This document shows, in pieces, positions 12,156 to 21,835 of a DNA stretch of 64,000 nucleotides. The notes under the pieces are model-generated. The model had not been told where the DNA came from and did no database searches. It saw nothing but the letters and a program-made list of their open reading frames with translations. Source of the DNA: Prostheceraeus crozeri (Eukaryota; Platyhelminthes; Polycladida; Euryleptidae). Where the stretch lies: contig CAJQUW010015652.1 in NCBI GenBank assembly GCA_907163375.1, forward strand, positions 62,001-126,000, in the 5' to 3' direction. Within the stretch, counting starts at the first letter, position 1, and the number at the start of each line of letters is the position of its first letter. The position numbers and the translations under genes were made by a program.

Positions 12156-12290
12156 CCCTTTGGCTGCTGTGCCTACTTCATTGTACTGCCGTGCCTACCG
12201 AATTTCACTGAGCCCGAGTTAACTCGTATCGAGACGTCAAGGAAATATCACTGACCCAATTTAGATAAATCTCAATGTGTCTCTGAAGGG
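12156..12290. mobile_element. possible TTAA-flanked (piggyBac-type) MITE
   Basis: A 135-base unit begins CCCTTTGG and ends CTGAAGGG, flanked on both sides by TTAA (12152-12155 and 12291-12294). TTAA duplication with CCC-type ends is typical of piggyBac elements, but the inverted end is only about 5 bases, so chance cannot be excluded. A perfect 12-bp palindrome CGAGTTAACTCG lies inside (12215-12226) and again 99 bases on, outside the unit (12314-12325). Confidence 0.45.
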
Positions 12291-12325
12291 TTAAAATCAC
12301 TTTATCCCAAACACGAGTTAACTCG

Positions 12326-13256
12326 ATATTTGTGATAGGACTACGACTCCGGGGGTTGATAGGACTCCGACTCTGACTCCGGGTGGCCAGTATACATAGC
12401 CTAGTTTTTTAAAAAAACTGGTAACCTACATCATAGATCATTATAGGCTCACCTGAACCTATCTTTAGTGATCATTATCAATCATTTTTGATGAAAGTTT
12501 ATCAAATGTCGCTTTAAGTTTAATGCATGCGACCGGGCTCCTCCCTGATGTGTGCTTCACACGGTTTTCTCCAGTCTCTACCACGCAGGAAAATCCCCAT
12601 CCTTCTCCAAAACATTTGAGTACATTTTCGATTTTAATATGCGCTTTGGAGGAGCCATCAAACACGATTAGCGTGATGGTAAGAGGTAATGTTCTCAAAA
12701 AAACTGGCATTCCATTTTTGTCTCTGACGTGACTTTTGGTGCATAAGTGTGATCGAGGCTGGGAGGGCTTGTCTTCTCTACTAAATCACCCAGTGAAAAG
12801 ACAATCCTTATTTCATGTTGTAATTTTGGTCATTCGCCATTGACCTATGTTGTTATGGTAGATGTAATGAAAAAATAGACGTCTTAGGTCAATAAATCAT
12901 ATAATACTCCCAAATTTTCGAATGTCTCTTTCTCAAGGGTATGAAATCACACTGACAGTGGGCAAATTATCCTACGATCATTAAAGTGTCATTCGCACAT
13001 GCCAACATGCATCTGCTGTTATCAGACTCTTTTTCACCACAGCAGTTATTTGAATGTATTGGGAGTAACACCTTAAGAATATATAGACAAAATGCACATG
13101 CAACATTCTTGTAATGAGGATATTCTTCTAAATGTCCTACTCAATCAAGGAGCCTTTTAACCCTATTTTAAAGAATATTAGAAATAATGGAAATGCTAAT
13201 CATTTGTATTGCACATTCGTCATCTGGCAAATCGTAACGAGAACAAAACGGATAAA
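12326..13256. other. nothing recognised
   Basis: Contains a short degenerate repeat of GGACTCCGACTC type at about 12335-12390. Otherwise plain non-coding DNA. Confidence 0.5.
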
Positions 13257-13549
13257 AATTTATTAATTCTCAACAGATACAACCATCACGAGACGTGTTT
13301 AGGTTAGTCCTCTTAAGTCGTGGGTCAGGCTCGAACCAGCGACTTTGGAGCTAGAGGACGCACAAGTACACCCTCTAACCACAAGGCCACCGGACCATCT
13401 GCTGAGATAGCGAATTAGCCAGGAAGGCACTACTGACACGTGGAGGGCGGATTGCATAATGCAACCACTTCATGCACTTCACGCCACTCATTTAATGTTT
13501 TCACAAACACTACCACAAGTATTTATCAATTGACAGGCTACTTGTGAAA
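13257..13549 (-). mobile_element. hammerhead SINE, decayed copy 2
   Basis: Read on the - strand this copy has the same order as 11158-11522. A terminal motif CAATTGATAAATA comes first, then a shared CCGCCCTCCACGTG block. Next are A box TGGTTAGAGG (13372-13381) and B box GGTTCGAGCC (13328-13337), then a decayed hammerhead reading CCCACGACTTAAGA, then AAACACGTCTCGTG. The core G5 is T, the GAA box is altered, and stem II is disrupted, so it should be inactive. The left-arm hammerhead is largely deleted. The promoter region is better conserved than the ribozyme. Confidence 0.75.
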
Positions 13550-13739
13550 AAGAAAATTCCATTCTTGCAAAAAAACTGCAATCTACGTACCATAGGGTTA
13601 ACATGTGCTTTTCTCTAATCCTGTCTAACAAGAAGATGAGCCAGGTGGAACTCGGCAGAAACACAGATTCGTAGTAGCCACTGTGAAAGTCTCATTTTCA
13701 GCCTCGTTTCCTGTAGAAACTCGCTGTGGCAGCTAGACT
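13550..13739. mobile_element. foldback element, copy 3 (single arm)
   Basis: Matches only the right arm of 6905-7611. The shared blocks are CTGCAATCTACGTACC, ATCCTGTCTAACAAGA, GGAACTCGGCAGA, GTGAAAGTCTCATTTTC and a degraded terminus near AGCTAGACT. The left arm is missing, so it is truncated and immobile. It directly abuts the end of hammerhead SINE copy 2. Confidence 0.65.
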
Positions 13740-13974
13740 CTACACAAGATAGCTTAGATATCCAAAAACCCGACCATCTATGATCAGAATGTGTTCAGAG
13801 GTACTGGACAAAATAAACTATCAATGTCATCTTCCACAAAAGATCCGACATAGTTTATGTGCGGTCTCGCTACAGCATGAATGCTGGTAGCGTTCTGTAA
13901 ATGATAATAGGACAATGTGCTGTAGATATCACTTGGAGATGACTTCTGCATTCACTCGCATTCCTTTTGTTATG

Positions 13975-14055
13975 TCAGCGTGGCCTAGTGAAGAAGGTAC
14001 GGGCTCGTCTCCACAGCGGACTGCGGTTCGATTCCTGTGTGAGGGTCGTGGAAAC
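13975..14055 (+). mobile_element. tRNA-derived SINE head
   Basis: A tRNA-like segment has A box TGGCCTAGTG (13981-13990) and B box GGTTCGATTCC (14025-14035) at tRNA-like spacing. A full cloverleaf cannot be drawn, so this is a SINE head rather than a tRNA gene. It lies about 120 bases upstream of the cadherin exon and is unrelated in sequence to the hammerhead SINE. Confidence 0.55.
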
Positions 14056-14173
14056 AAGGGTGTTGGTGTCATTTATTGACTTAATAGTTGTCATTTTCTT
14101 TTGATATGCAATGTACTGCGGCAGACCTTTGTTGTCAATAACTTGCCTAATCGCTACATTGTCGATATTTCAG

Positions 14174-15016
14174 GTGAACGTTAGGATTCGGGACATCAAT
14201 GACAACGCTCCTCACTTCCTGCAGCCGATCTACTCGGAGTCAGTGACTGAAGACACAGATCCAGCGCGTTATCCTCATTATCCTATCGTGAGGGTTCAGG
14301 CACGTGATCAAGATGAGCCTGATACTCCAAACACAGAAATAGTTTACAGTCTAGGCGAAATTCCGATCAATAAGGACAACAAGGAACTCTTCAAGATCGA
14401 CTCTACAACAGGACAGATCACTTCGACGAGTCTATTAGATCGCGAGGAGCAGAAATTCTTCAATTTCTCTGTGTTGGCCACCGACAAAGGCAAGCCTCAT
14501 CTCACCGGCACAGCGACAGTGTCCTTAACAGTAACAGACTACAATGATCACACGCCGAAATTCGGTCAAATCAAGTACAACTGTTATCTTCGTGAGAACG
14601 TTCCTATCAATTCTCTTGTGGAAACTATCCACGTGCGCGACAAGGATGAAGGTCGAAATGCAAATCTCTCATTCTACATGCGTTACGAGGAAGGTCCACA
14701 GAGTCTTCCATTTCGGCTGAGCTCTGGCGGGCCTTTTCAGAATGGTTACTCGGTCTACGTTCGCACAATCGCTCGGATCGACCGTGAGGCGCTGGTGTCC
14801 TCAGATCGGAATCACAGAACCAACGTCAGTCCTGTCTACAGATTCTACATCATCGCCAAAGATATGGGCATCGATAGAAGCTTGACGTCTAGAGTGGAAG
14901 TCAGTGTGCATATCACCGATGAGAACGATGAAGCGCCGCGCTTCAACAATCCACCTAACAACCGGTCTCGCGTGCGGGTTTCATATCTGGAACGTGTGGG
15001 CAAAGAAATCGTACAA
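14174..15016 (+). CDS. cadherin superfamily, internal exon with two EC repeats
   Basis: The exon encodes 281 residues and is phase 0 at both ends. The acceptor is ATATTTCAG before 14174 and the donor is CAA/GTAAGT at 15016/15017. Residues 1-15 end a preceding repeat with the calcium linker DINDNAPHF. One full EC repeat follows (residues 16-130), with E26, RDQDE at 44-48, DRE at 89-91, ATDKG at 102-106 and linker DYNDHTPKF (122-130). A second (131-257) has RENV at 140-143, RDKDEGRNA at 155-163, DRE at 203-205, AKDMG at 228-232 and linker DENDEAPRF. A third begins before the donor. Cadherin repeats bind calcium between domains and mediate cell adhesion outside the cell. The exon is GC-richer than its surroundings and has no stop. 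The tandem repeats suggest a large member (Dachsous, Fat, protocadherin or CDH23-like), but I cannot assign the family. No neighbouring exon is visible, so both introns are long. Confidence 0.93.
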
Positions 15017-15261
15017 GTAAGTCAAATTTGACTTTTGTTCATGTGAGATGCGAATTGCAAATAATTGACATCAGTTTCTTGTGACGTCATCATCGTAAAC
15101 ACATCAGAAAGCTATAGATCGGACATCTTCAAGATCAGCTGCAGAAATCGGGTCTGAGTCTGAGTGAAGCTCTAACATGATCCGGAAGAAAGGAATCTAG
15201 CTGCAACCGAGATCAAGCTAAAAACTGCAAGTGTTATAATGATAATCGGTTGGGTTCATGG

Positions 15262-15740
15262 CGTAGAGATAGACATCGATAGAATCTTTAGAACGGAAAG
15301 GCGGCTCATGTAATGTAATAGTGGTAAAAAGTCCGCTCGCATTTTCACTTGTACCACAAAAATGGTTTGTTTATATGAACATAACCAAAATGGAAATTGA
15401 CTCAAGGTCGCGACAGAGTTCGGGGAACTAAGTTGGAGCATGAATAACCAATGAAAAACTTAAAATTACACATGTGACTGATTCTAACCCAATGATACAG
15501 CAGTTGACAAGTGGATCTGAGTGAAAATGCGTGCGAATTTTGTGCCACTATTGTGTATTGCTTGACTTCCATTCTAGAGGTTTCAGTGTTATCAATTTCA
15601 ATGACTTACAATGTAGATGTACTTGCCAATGACTGCATCATTGGATTAGGAGCAGTCACATGCGTGATTCGAAGCTTCTCATTTGTTATTCATGTCCCAA
15701 CCTAGTTCCCCAATGGTGCCGCGACCTTGGGTGAATTTTA
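15262..15740. mobile_element. composite of three partial CATAGAAAT-family MITEs
   Basis: Three pieces of the family seen whole at 28265-28518 lie together. 15262-15345 matches its left end, 15389-15605 is a piece in inverted orientation, and 15606-15740 is again in the first orientation. Shared words include GAAATTGACTCAAGGTCGCG, GTGACTGATTCTAACCCAATG and AAAATGCGTGCGA. The arrangement suggests repeated insertion or foldback rearrangement in the intron just downstream of the cadherin exon. Confidence 0.7.
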
Positions 15741-15969
15741 GGTAGCATTAAATAACTTCTAGATGCCTCACACTATCTTCCCGCCCCCAGCTGTTCACCT
15801 GACCAGGAGTCGAGTACAAGTCAGCTAAAAAACCAAACAAGCGTTTTGTCCACACGACCGGGCACCAACGACTACCTAAAGCGTGTAATTGAGTAGCAAT
15901 AGCGGCTGGTTTGGCAGTAGTTCAACCGTCTCCTCCGCTGTCAGAGCTGTGAGGCAAGACACAGGCTTT

Positions 15970-16085
15970 CAGCAACGCTACACCTGTGCCACCTGCGTGG
16001 GCGTGTGTGTAGAGCGATTGCTTGGCAATCCAGCTGCCTCGTGTTCGAATCGTGGTCAGGCAATTTTTGGTCGTCAAGGTAGGGC
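15970..16085 (+). mobile_element. possible tRNA-derived SINE fragment
   Basis: GTGTGTAGAGCGATTGC followed about 30 bases later by GTGTTCGAATCG resembles A and B boxes of a Pol III promoter. No second copy is present in the window, so the call rests on the two boxes alone. Confidence 0.3.
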
Positions 16086-16089
16086 TGCA

Positions 16090-17812
16090 TCCAACCACTG
16101 CTGTTCGATTATATATTTTAAACAGTCGATGACCAAGTAATGTTCGCTAAAATTCTCTATAATTCGGACAATCAATCTTTCCAGCTGTAAGGACGGAAGT
16201 GTGAAGTGGAGGATAACGTTGGGAGAGGTCAGACGAAAGGCTTGAGTTGCTCGTGTTTGTTCTGCCTCTTTCTCTACGGCGGATGAACAAACAATGGCCC
16301 AGGGTCAGTGATGATGGAAGTGAGATACTCAACTGCCCCCAAACCTTCAAAGCATTACCGACAGCTTTTCAAGACATCTAGCATGCGCAGTTCTTGAGAA
16401 TTCGTGAAAATCAAGGAATTAAGATTCCCCAGTGTTGTTTTTTTTCTCGCGTCATTTGAACAAGAGAACCGCTTTGAATATTTTCTCATTTAAAAGTTTC
16501 ATGGTGTCTATTGAGCAGATCAGAAAATATCTAGAAAGACAAAATCTTAGAACATTGTCAGCGGCTATTGTGTGAGTGCACTCAGAAATAGTCATCTATT
16601 CATTTGAATTACATTTGCAGATTTCAAATGAGCATGATATTCAGGGTAGCTGGTAGGATATCAATCACACGATAAATTGCTAAGATGTGTTGTTTGTGAT
16701 TCTGATGATAATGGCAGCGTCTGCGGCGAATATTGTGTTCAAGTTTGTCACAGTAGCCACATGATGGTCAACAGATCGTGTAATAATAAACCTTTATGAC
16801 ATAGATATTTGTATACATTTTACAGATGTTGTAACACTTCTGTCTTGTTTGTGCTGTATTCCTTATTCCAAATTAAATAAAGTATTTAGAAACGGCAGGC
16901 CTAGACATCTCAGGAATACAGTTTGAATTTCAGCAGAGATGCAAGTGCACAATATACCATGTACTATGTACTTTGCCACCATAGAAAGATTAGAATTCAT
17001 GCACATTGGTGCTTGCTGAAAGCATGCTGCATGAATCAGTAGGTTTCAGAGACGATAGGCGAAGGTTGTGGAGCGGAGAAGAAGTGGGTTAATCAGTCAC
17101 TTATCGTTCAGCTCAAATAGCATTCTAAGCCTCAGATAAACAGCTATTCAAAAACATGATCAGCGATGCCGATTAAGCAATACAAATCAATGTTGATAAT
17201 TTGAGACATGAACATTTTCATAAGACTGTAATCCACAAATGTGTTTGATTGAAACGAATTAACAAGATCCTCCAAATGTAGAAATTTTATCTGATATTCA
17301 CACCTCTTCTTAAGATGGTTTAAAAGTATTTAATGGATTTAAGCCAAATTGCTAATTGTTGCAAATTGATGCTATATTGCAAATCTTCACCATTAAGACG
17401 GCCAAGCAAATACAGCAACAAAAAGGAAGACATCAAAATCCAAAAAGTTGTGATTAATATTCTGTGCATTCCTCCCAGTTACGTATTATAGGAACATTTG
17501 ATTAGCACGCATTCTCGAGGGCGCGAATTGATGGCATTGATATCTCTCTGTCAATCAATCACTGTAACATCAATATCGGATTTACACAATTGGAGGTGTT
17601 TATAAACAGAGGAATGAGGAACGAAGTTGAGTAAGATATTCATTGATTCTTGTATGCGGAAATGCAACGGTCCTTCATGTGCAAAAATGTTCGCAGTTTT
17701 TACTTTCAATTTTAGAAATTACTAATTCATTAAAGCATATGTTCTTATTAGGATTTCTGTAATTGATGGAAGTACATTGCTTCCTTTCTTTGTGTTTTCG
17801 CAACATTATTTG
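16090..17812. other. nothing recognised
   Basis: AT-rich non-coding DNA. I see no exon with splice sites and no element ends. Confidence 0.45.
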
Positions 17813-17834
17813 TAAATGAAAAGTCGATGTGTCA

Positions 17835-17880
17835 CGATCAGTTTCAGTCTATTTTAGACCATCATTAGTTGTATGTACAG
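17835..17880 (-). ncRNA. decayed hammerhead of the Penelope-like left flank
   Basis: On the - strand the core reads CTAATGA, stem II GGTCTAAAATAGACT, GAAA, then CTGATC. G5 is mutated to A, and stem III has lost its palindrome relative to the right flank copy. It is predicted to be inactive. Confidence 0.65.
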
Positions 17881-17977
17881 GCATGGAGAAAATCGACTTA
17901 TATACAACAATGATTAAAGTTAAGAGTGAAGAGAATAGTACTCAATAAAATTGCGACAGTCACAGAAATTGCGTCGG

Positions 17978-18310
17978 TCACAGAAAGACCCGCAGCTTAA
18001 ATGAAGAATCGTGTTCATTCAGCAAGGTTCTGTCAGTGCTATGGCAAAGAGCGATACTTTCAGCTATTTTCGTGTACTTCGTTTTGTAGATTATCGAGAA
18101 ATCCTCAAGGTCAGCAGAGTGCAAATGTTTTGAAATTTCAGTTTCATTAGGAATACCGCGAATATGTTCTTTTATTCTAGTGTAGAGATGACGCTTAGTC
18201 TCACCAATATAGCTGCTTGAGCACAGCTTACAAGTAAATTTATATACGACATCAGAGGAGAGACTAAACTTCAATCTGTCTTTGTTTGGAAAAAGGTTAG
18301 CAGTCTTTAG
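17978..18310 (-). pseudogene. Penelope-like GIY-YIG endonuclease domain
   Basis: About 109 codons are open on the - strand down to a stop at 17978. The frame reads FPNKDRLKFSLSSDVVYKFT and then CKLCSSSYIGETKRHLYTRI and KEH. This contains the GIY-YIG-type signature (Y-I-G-E-T with following R) and the C-x2-C pair that typify the C-terminal endonuclease of Penelope-like retroelements. In the intact element it would follow a telomerase-like reverse transcriptase and nick the target DNA. Upstream the frame is closed and no reverse transcriptase can be found, so only the last domain remains. The reading frame itself is not broken, so truncation at insertion is likelier than long decay. No ATG precedes the conserved part. 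Confidence 0.85.
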
Positions 18311-18440
18311 AGTTCAGTAAGAAACAATAATTTTATGACTAGCTGGAAGGATTTTGTTCAAACTATCAATTTCATTGAGTACTATTCTCTTTTAACTTTA
18401 ATCATTGTTGTATATAAGACGATTTTTTCCATGCCTGTAC

Positions 18441-18490
18441 ATACACCTGATGATGGTCTAAAACAGACTGAAACCGGTCGTGACACATCG
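18441..18490 (+). ncRNA. hammerhead ribozyme of the Penelope-like right flank
   Basis: The core reads CTGATGA (18447-18453), one extra T, then stem II GGTCT/AGACT with loop AAAAC (18455-18469, one G-U pair). GAA follows at 18470-18472, then the palindrome ACCGGT (18473-18478) as a loopless three-pair stem III, and C at 18479 as predicted cleavage site. Stem I starts with CAC (18444-18446) against GTG (18480-18482), and further pairing is interrupted. The extra T between A9 and stem II is unusual, so activity is uncertain. Hammerheads with minimal stem III are documented in Penelope-like elements. Confidence 0.72.
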
Positions 18491-18506
18491 AATTTTCATT
18501 TTGAAA

Positions 18507-21500
18507 TGAATTTGGGAAGCCTCGCGTATTATTTGTAAAGTATTAAATCGATGATAATGTCGAACAGGTAAGTCTAATTATTTAAGGATTATTTTATTTT
18601 AAGATTAACACGGTCTGAAATATATGGAATATTGATGTAGAAGAATTCACTCCTATGTTGCACTTTTTAGCGTATGAGTGAAACTTTGGATATTTTGCGA
18701 CTCATGAAATTAGGAAGATAATCATTTAGTTGCAAAATACTTTCATATTCGCATTCAGATTGTTTGTTTTGCAAATTATCAGAACAGCGTTCAAGTCGTC
18801 GTTTTCTTTCATTTTTGCAAGTTGTTTAGCTTCATTTTTGTTTTTTAAACTGAAAGATTTTAGTCTTTAAGTCAATACTTACAAATGCTGCTTTAAACAA
18901 ATTACGACATATTGTTAAAGGTTTACAAAGAATTTTAACAAAAACATGATGTTCTGAGTGACATATTGAAAAAAATAAATTGCATTTCAACTCCCTTTGT
19001 ATCCTCTGATGCGGCCTGAGAAGGCGAATATTATAGGAGATAGAACTTGCTACAAATAGAGGGCCGTTTTTTAATCAAGTTGATTTAGTTTCCATTCAAA
19101 ACTCGCATTTGAAGACATTTAGGATATGCATGGTAAGTTTTCACCTCAGCCTGTCTTAACAGCTGGTTCATTGAAGAATTCTATTTCTGAGAATTAAGAC
19201 TTTTGCTTCTTGCGAATAGTGACAATGCGAATTGAACATAAGCCACACCTTTCAATCAACCAGTTAGTCAGTATTCCCGCAACACTTTTAGTCTACAAAA
19301 AAGAGGAAATCATGTTATACATCCAAACTTCATCCTATTCGAATCCCATGCTAAAGGATTTCTCAAATCCCATCGCTCACTCTCTGAGCAGTCTTTTATT
19401 ACTTGCAGTCCAACTATCCGGTTTTTCTTTTTTTAAGGCTGAATCTTTAATTTGAATTCATGTTTTAGATGATGAATTTAGGGAATGAGATACCCCGAGG
19501 AATATTTCAAATTGGAAATGTCATCTTTGATGCTTATGGATTATCTTCTGACCTATTAATGAGACAAACGATTCGGTTGACAATAAGTCAGTGAACTCTA
19601 ATGGAATGATATTTCACGAATTTCTTTTGCTTCTAACTTATATGAAATGTAAAGTTCAGGAGGAATACATATCTGCACTCATGAGATGTACCTAAAAGTT
19701 GCTTTAACAGCTCAGACAGTTAACTCCTCAAACTTATTGGTTAGAAAAATCAATTCCAACATCGACACCTCCTACGCTTGAGAGGAAGAATCAAATTTAA
19801 CCTTCGAACTTGAGACACTCGTATTTTCTCTTTGAACGTTAATCGATGCAAAATTGGTTTCATAAAATATCAAATTAAGAGAACCAATTAAAATAGGTTT
19901 GCATAAAATGTCGAGAAAAATAGGGGAATTTTGCACGTTTTGACTGGGCGGTTTGAGTGCATATACAGCTGAGAGGCGCTCGCGAATCCCCTGACAACTG
20001 CTTAAAATGCTAGATTTATCCTGAGATTATTTACTTATTAGTTGTAATTAATCATACATTAACATGGACACGATGTGCTTGAATGCACAGACGTTCCACT
20101 CTGCATTGGCGAAGATTTTACATAACAATGTTTGGCGAGTAAAATGATTAAGCTTTTCCATAAAGGCTTTTCATACTTTAAATACAAGCGATAAATTCGG
20201 TAACTTTTTGTCTAAGGTAGCATGTGAAGGTTCTATTGGCAGCTATGAGCGATCGCATAATGAGTCCTTCTTCAAAGTGCGACGAAGACCTTCCTCAAAA
20301 AATATTTCTTTTTGAAAAATACTTCTGCAATCTATTTTGCGACTCCGTCTTGCGGTTTACTGATCTATTTTGCATAAGCTTCTTGTGAATTTTTACTTTG
20401 TTTAAGCTGTTTGATCGGGACCTAGCTGTATCCCTAGATTTTGTTTTCACTGTTTTTTAATTCTCATGATGTGTTCCTATTTTCAAGCGATATAACACAG
20501 AAGAAATTCTATCTAGCACAGTAATAAGATGCTAGCTAGTTTTGTAAATGTGTAGAAAAATATCTCTAACATCCTCTTGCGCAACAAGTGAATGTCTTAA
20601 ATTGGAATTGCCGTGGGCGTGACTTCCCTGACATACTCACTGTTCACATTGTTTCCCTGTCAGTGGTAATAAAATGCCGTGTTGACGATAAAATATAAAA
20701 AATCCTAATTATCGGGGAGTTGTCTTATTACAGCCTAAAATAGGATGTTTGTTCGTGAAAGAGATTCATTCGCGTCGGTAATCACACGATGTTAAATACT
20801 GATTACTCAATCACTGGCTCATAATGAAATGATAAAATCTCCATTTCACTGCTTTATGAAAACAATGGATGGCAAAGCAGTCGCAGGTTTCAACTGTTGC
20901 AGCGTCAAAGAGCTTTGTGCAATTATAAATCCTTGTTTCAAAACAAATTGCCTTAACACTGTATTATCACAAAAATGTCTTGAATTCATATAGAGTAAGT
21001 ATATAAAAAGTATTTGTATACAGTGAAAGGTTTTATGTGACAAGATTCAGTTTTTATAAAGATTACTTCCTACAGTCTAAAAAAATATTTGATCACATTT
21101 CAAAAAGCTAAATTTTTGCAGATTACTATACTACCGACGTGAAGCCCCTTTATAAGTAGTATGAAACTTGTTGAATATCAAAATGAATTAAAAGTTACAA
21201 ACAAGTGTCTTAATTAAGCGGACATTAAGCTGATTGTCAAGAGAATTTCATGAACCACATTATAATGCGGTCTTCATGGAAAAGGTCGAGATCTTATTGT
21301 GCTTCTTGCTGAAATTTCAACCTATTAATTCAATTTTCATCGGCATGATATTATGATTCACTAAATTTAATGTTCCACTTCATGAATCTGAATAGCAATG
21401 CGGATCTTTTTACATCTTCCTAAAGTTAATTATAATGTCTTTGATTGTGATATCTTTTTTGTTTTTTGTGGCAGGTAGTTTGCGATATGATCATGCACAC

Positions 21501-21767
21501 GAAAATGCTATTATCATTATTACTAAGGCTGAGTCTATAGAAACCTGTTAAGTTTGTTCTCAATTAGTCTTTGATGCTGGGTTGTTTTCGATGTCTGTGA
21601 TTTGAGTGTTTTGTGATATCTTTGGTCTGTTGTAAGTACGCTTGAGTTTGTTATCTTGTTTCCGTCGTCGGCTACGTTATAGCGCTGCTCTTCATCTATC
21701 TATGTATATAATGTAAAGCTTTCTTCATATGGATTGCTATGATCTGTGACTTTGGGTTAAATCTTTA
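18507..21767. other. long stretch without recognised gene
   Basis: About 3.3 kb of AT-rich DNA with only short open frames. An 81-codon frame at 19210-19455 has no recognisable family. Confidence 0.45.
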
Positions 21768-21835
21768 ACCTTTATATCTTTAAATTTATATTTTTAAATC
21801 TTTAATCTTTTAATCCTTTAAATCTTTCTTCTTAC
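21768..21835. repeat. TTTAAATC-type low-complexity run
   Basis: Short degenerate repeats of TTTAAATCTTTAATC. No function seen. Confidence 0.7.

Larger units (their letters stand above)
17813..18506 (-). mobile_element. Penelope-like element, 5'-truncated, flanked by inverted hammerhead repeats
   Basis: About 100-base inverted flanks (17813-17911 and 18403-18506) enclose a GIY-YIG reading frame on the - strand. Shared flank words include AATCATTGTTGTATATAAG and CCATGCCTGTACATACA. Each flank carries a hammerhead motif, on the - strand at the left and on the + strand at the right. Penelope-like elements are known to have terminal repeats that may lie in direct or inverted orientation and contain hammerheads. 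The reverse transcriptase domain is absent, so this copy cannot move by itself. Similarity between the flanks stops abruptly at about 17813 and 18506, which marks the repeat boundaries. Confidence 0.82.
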
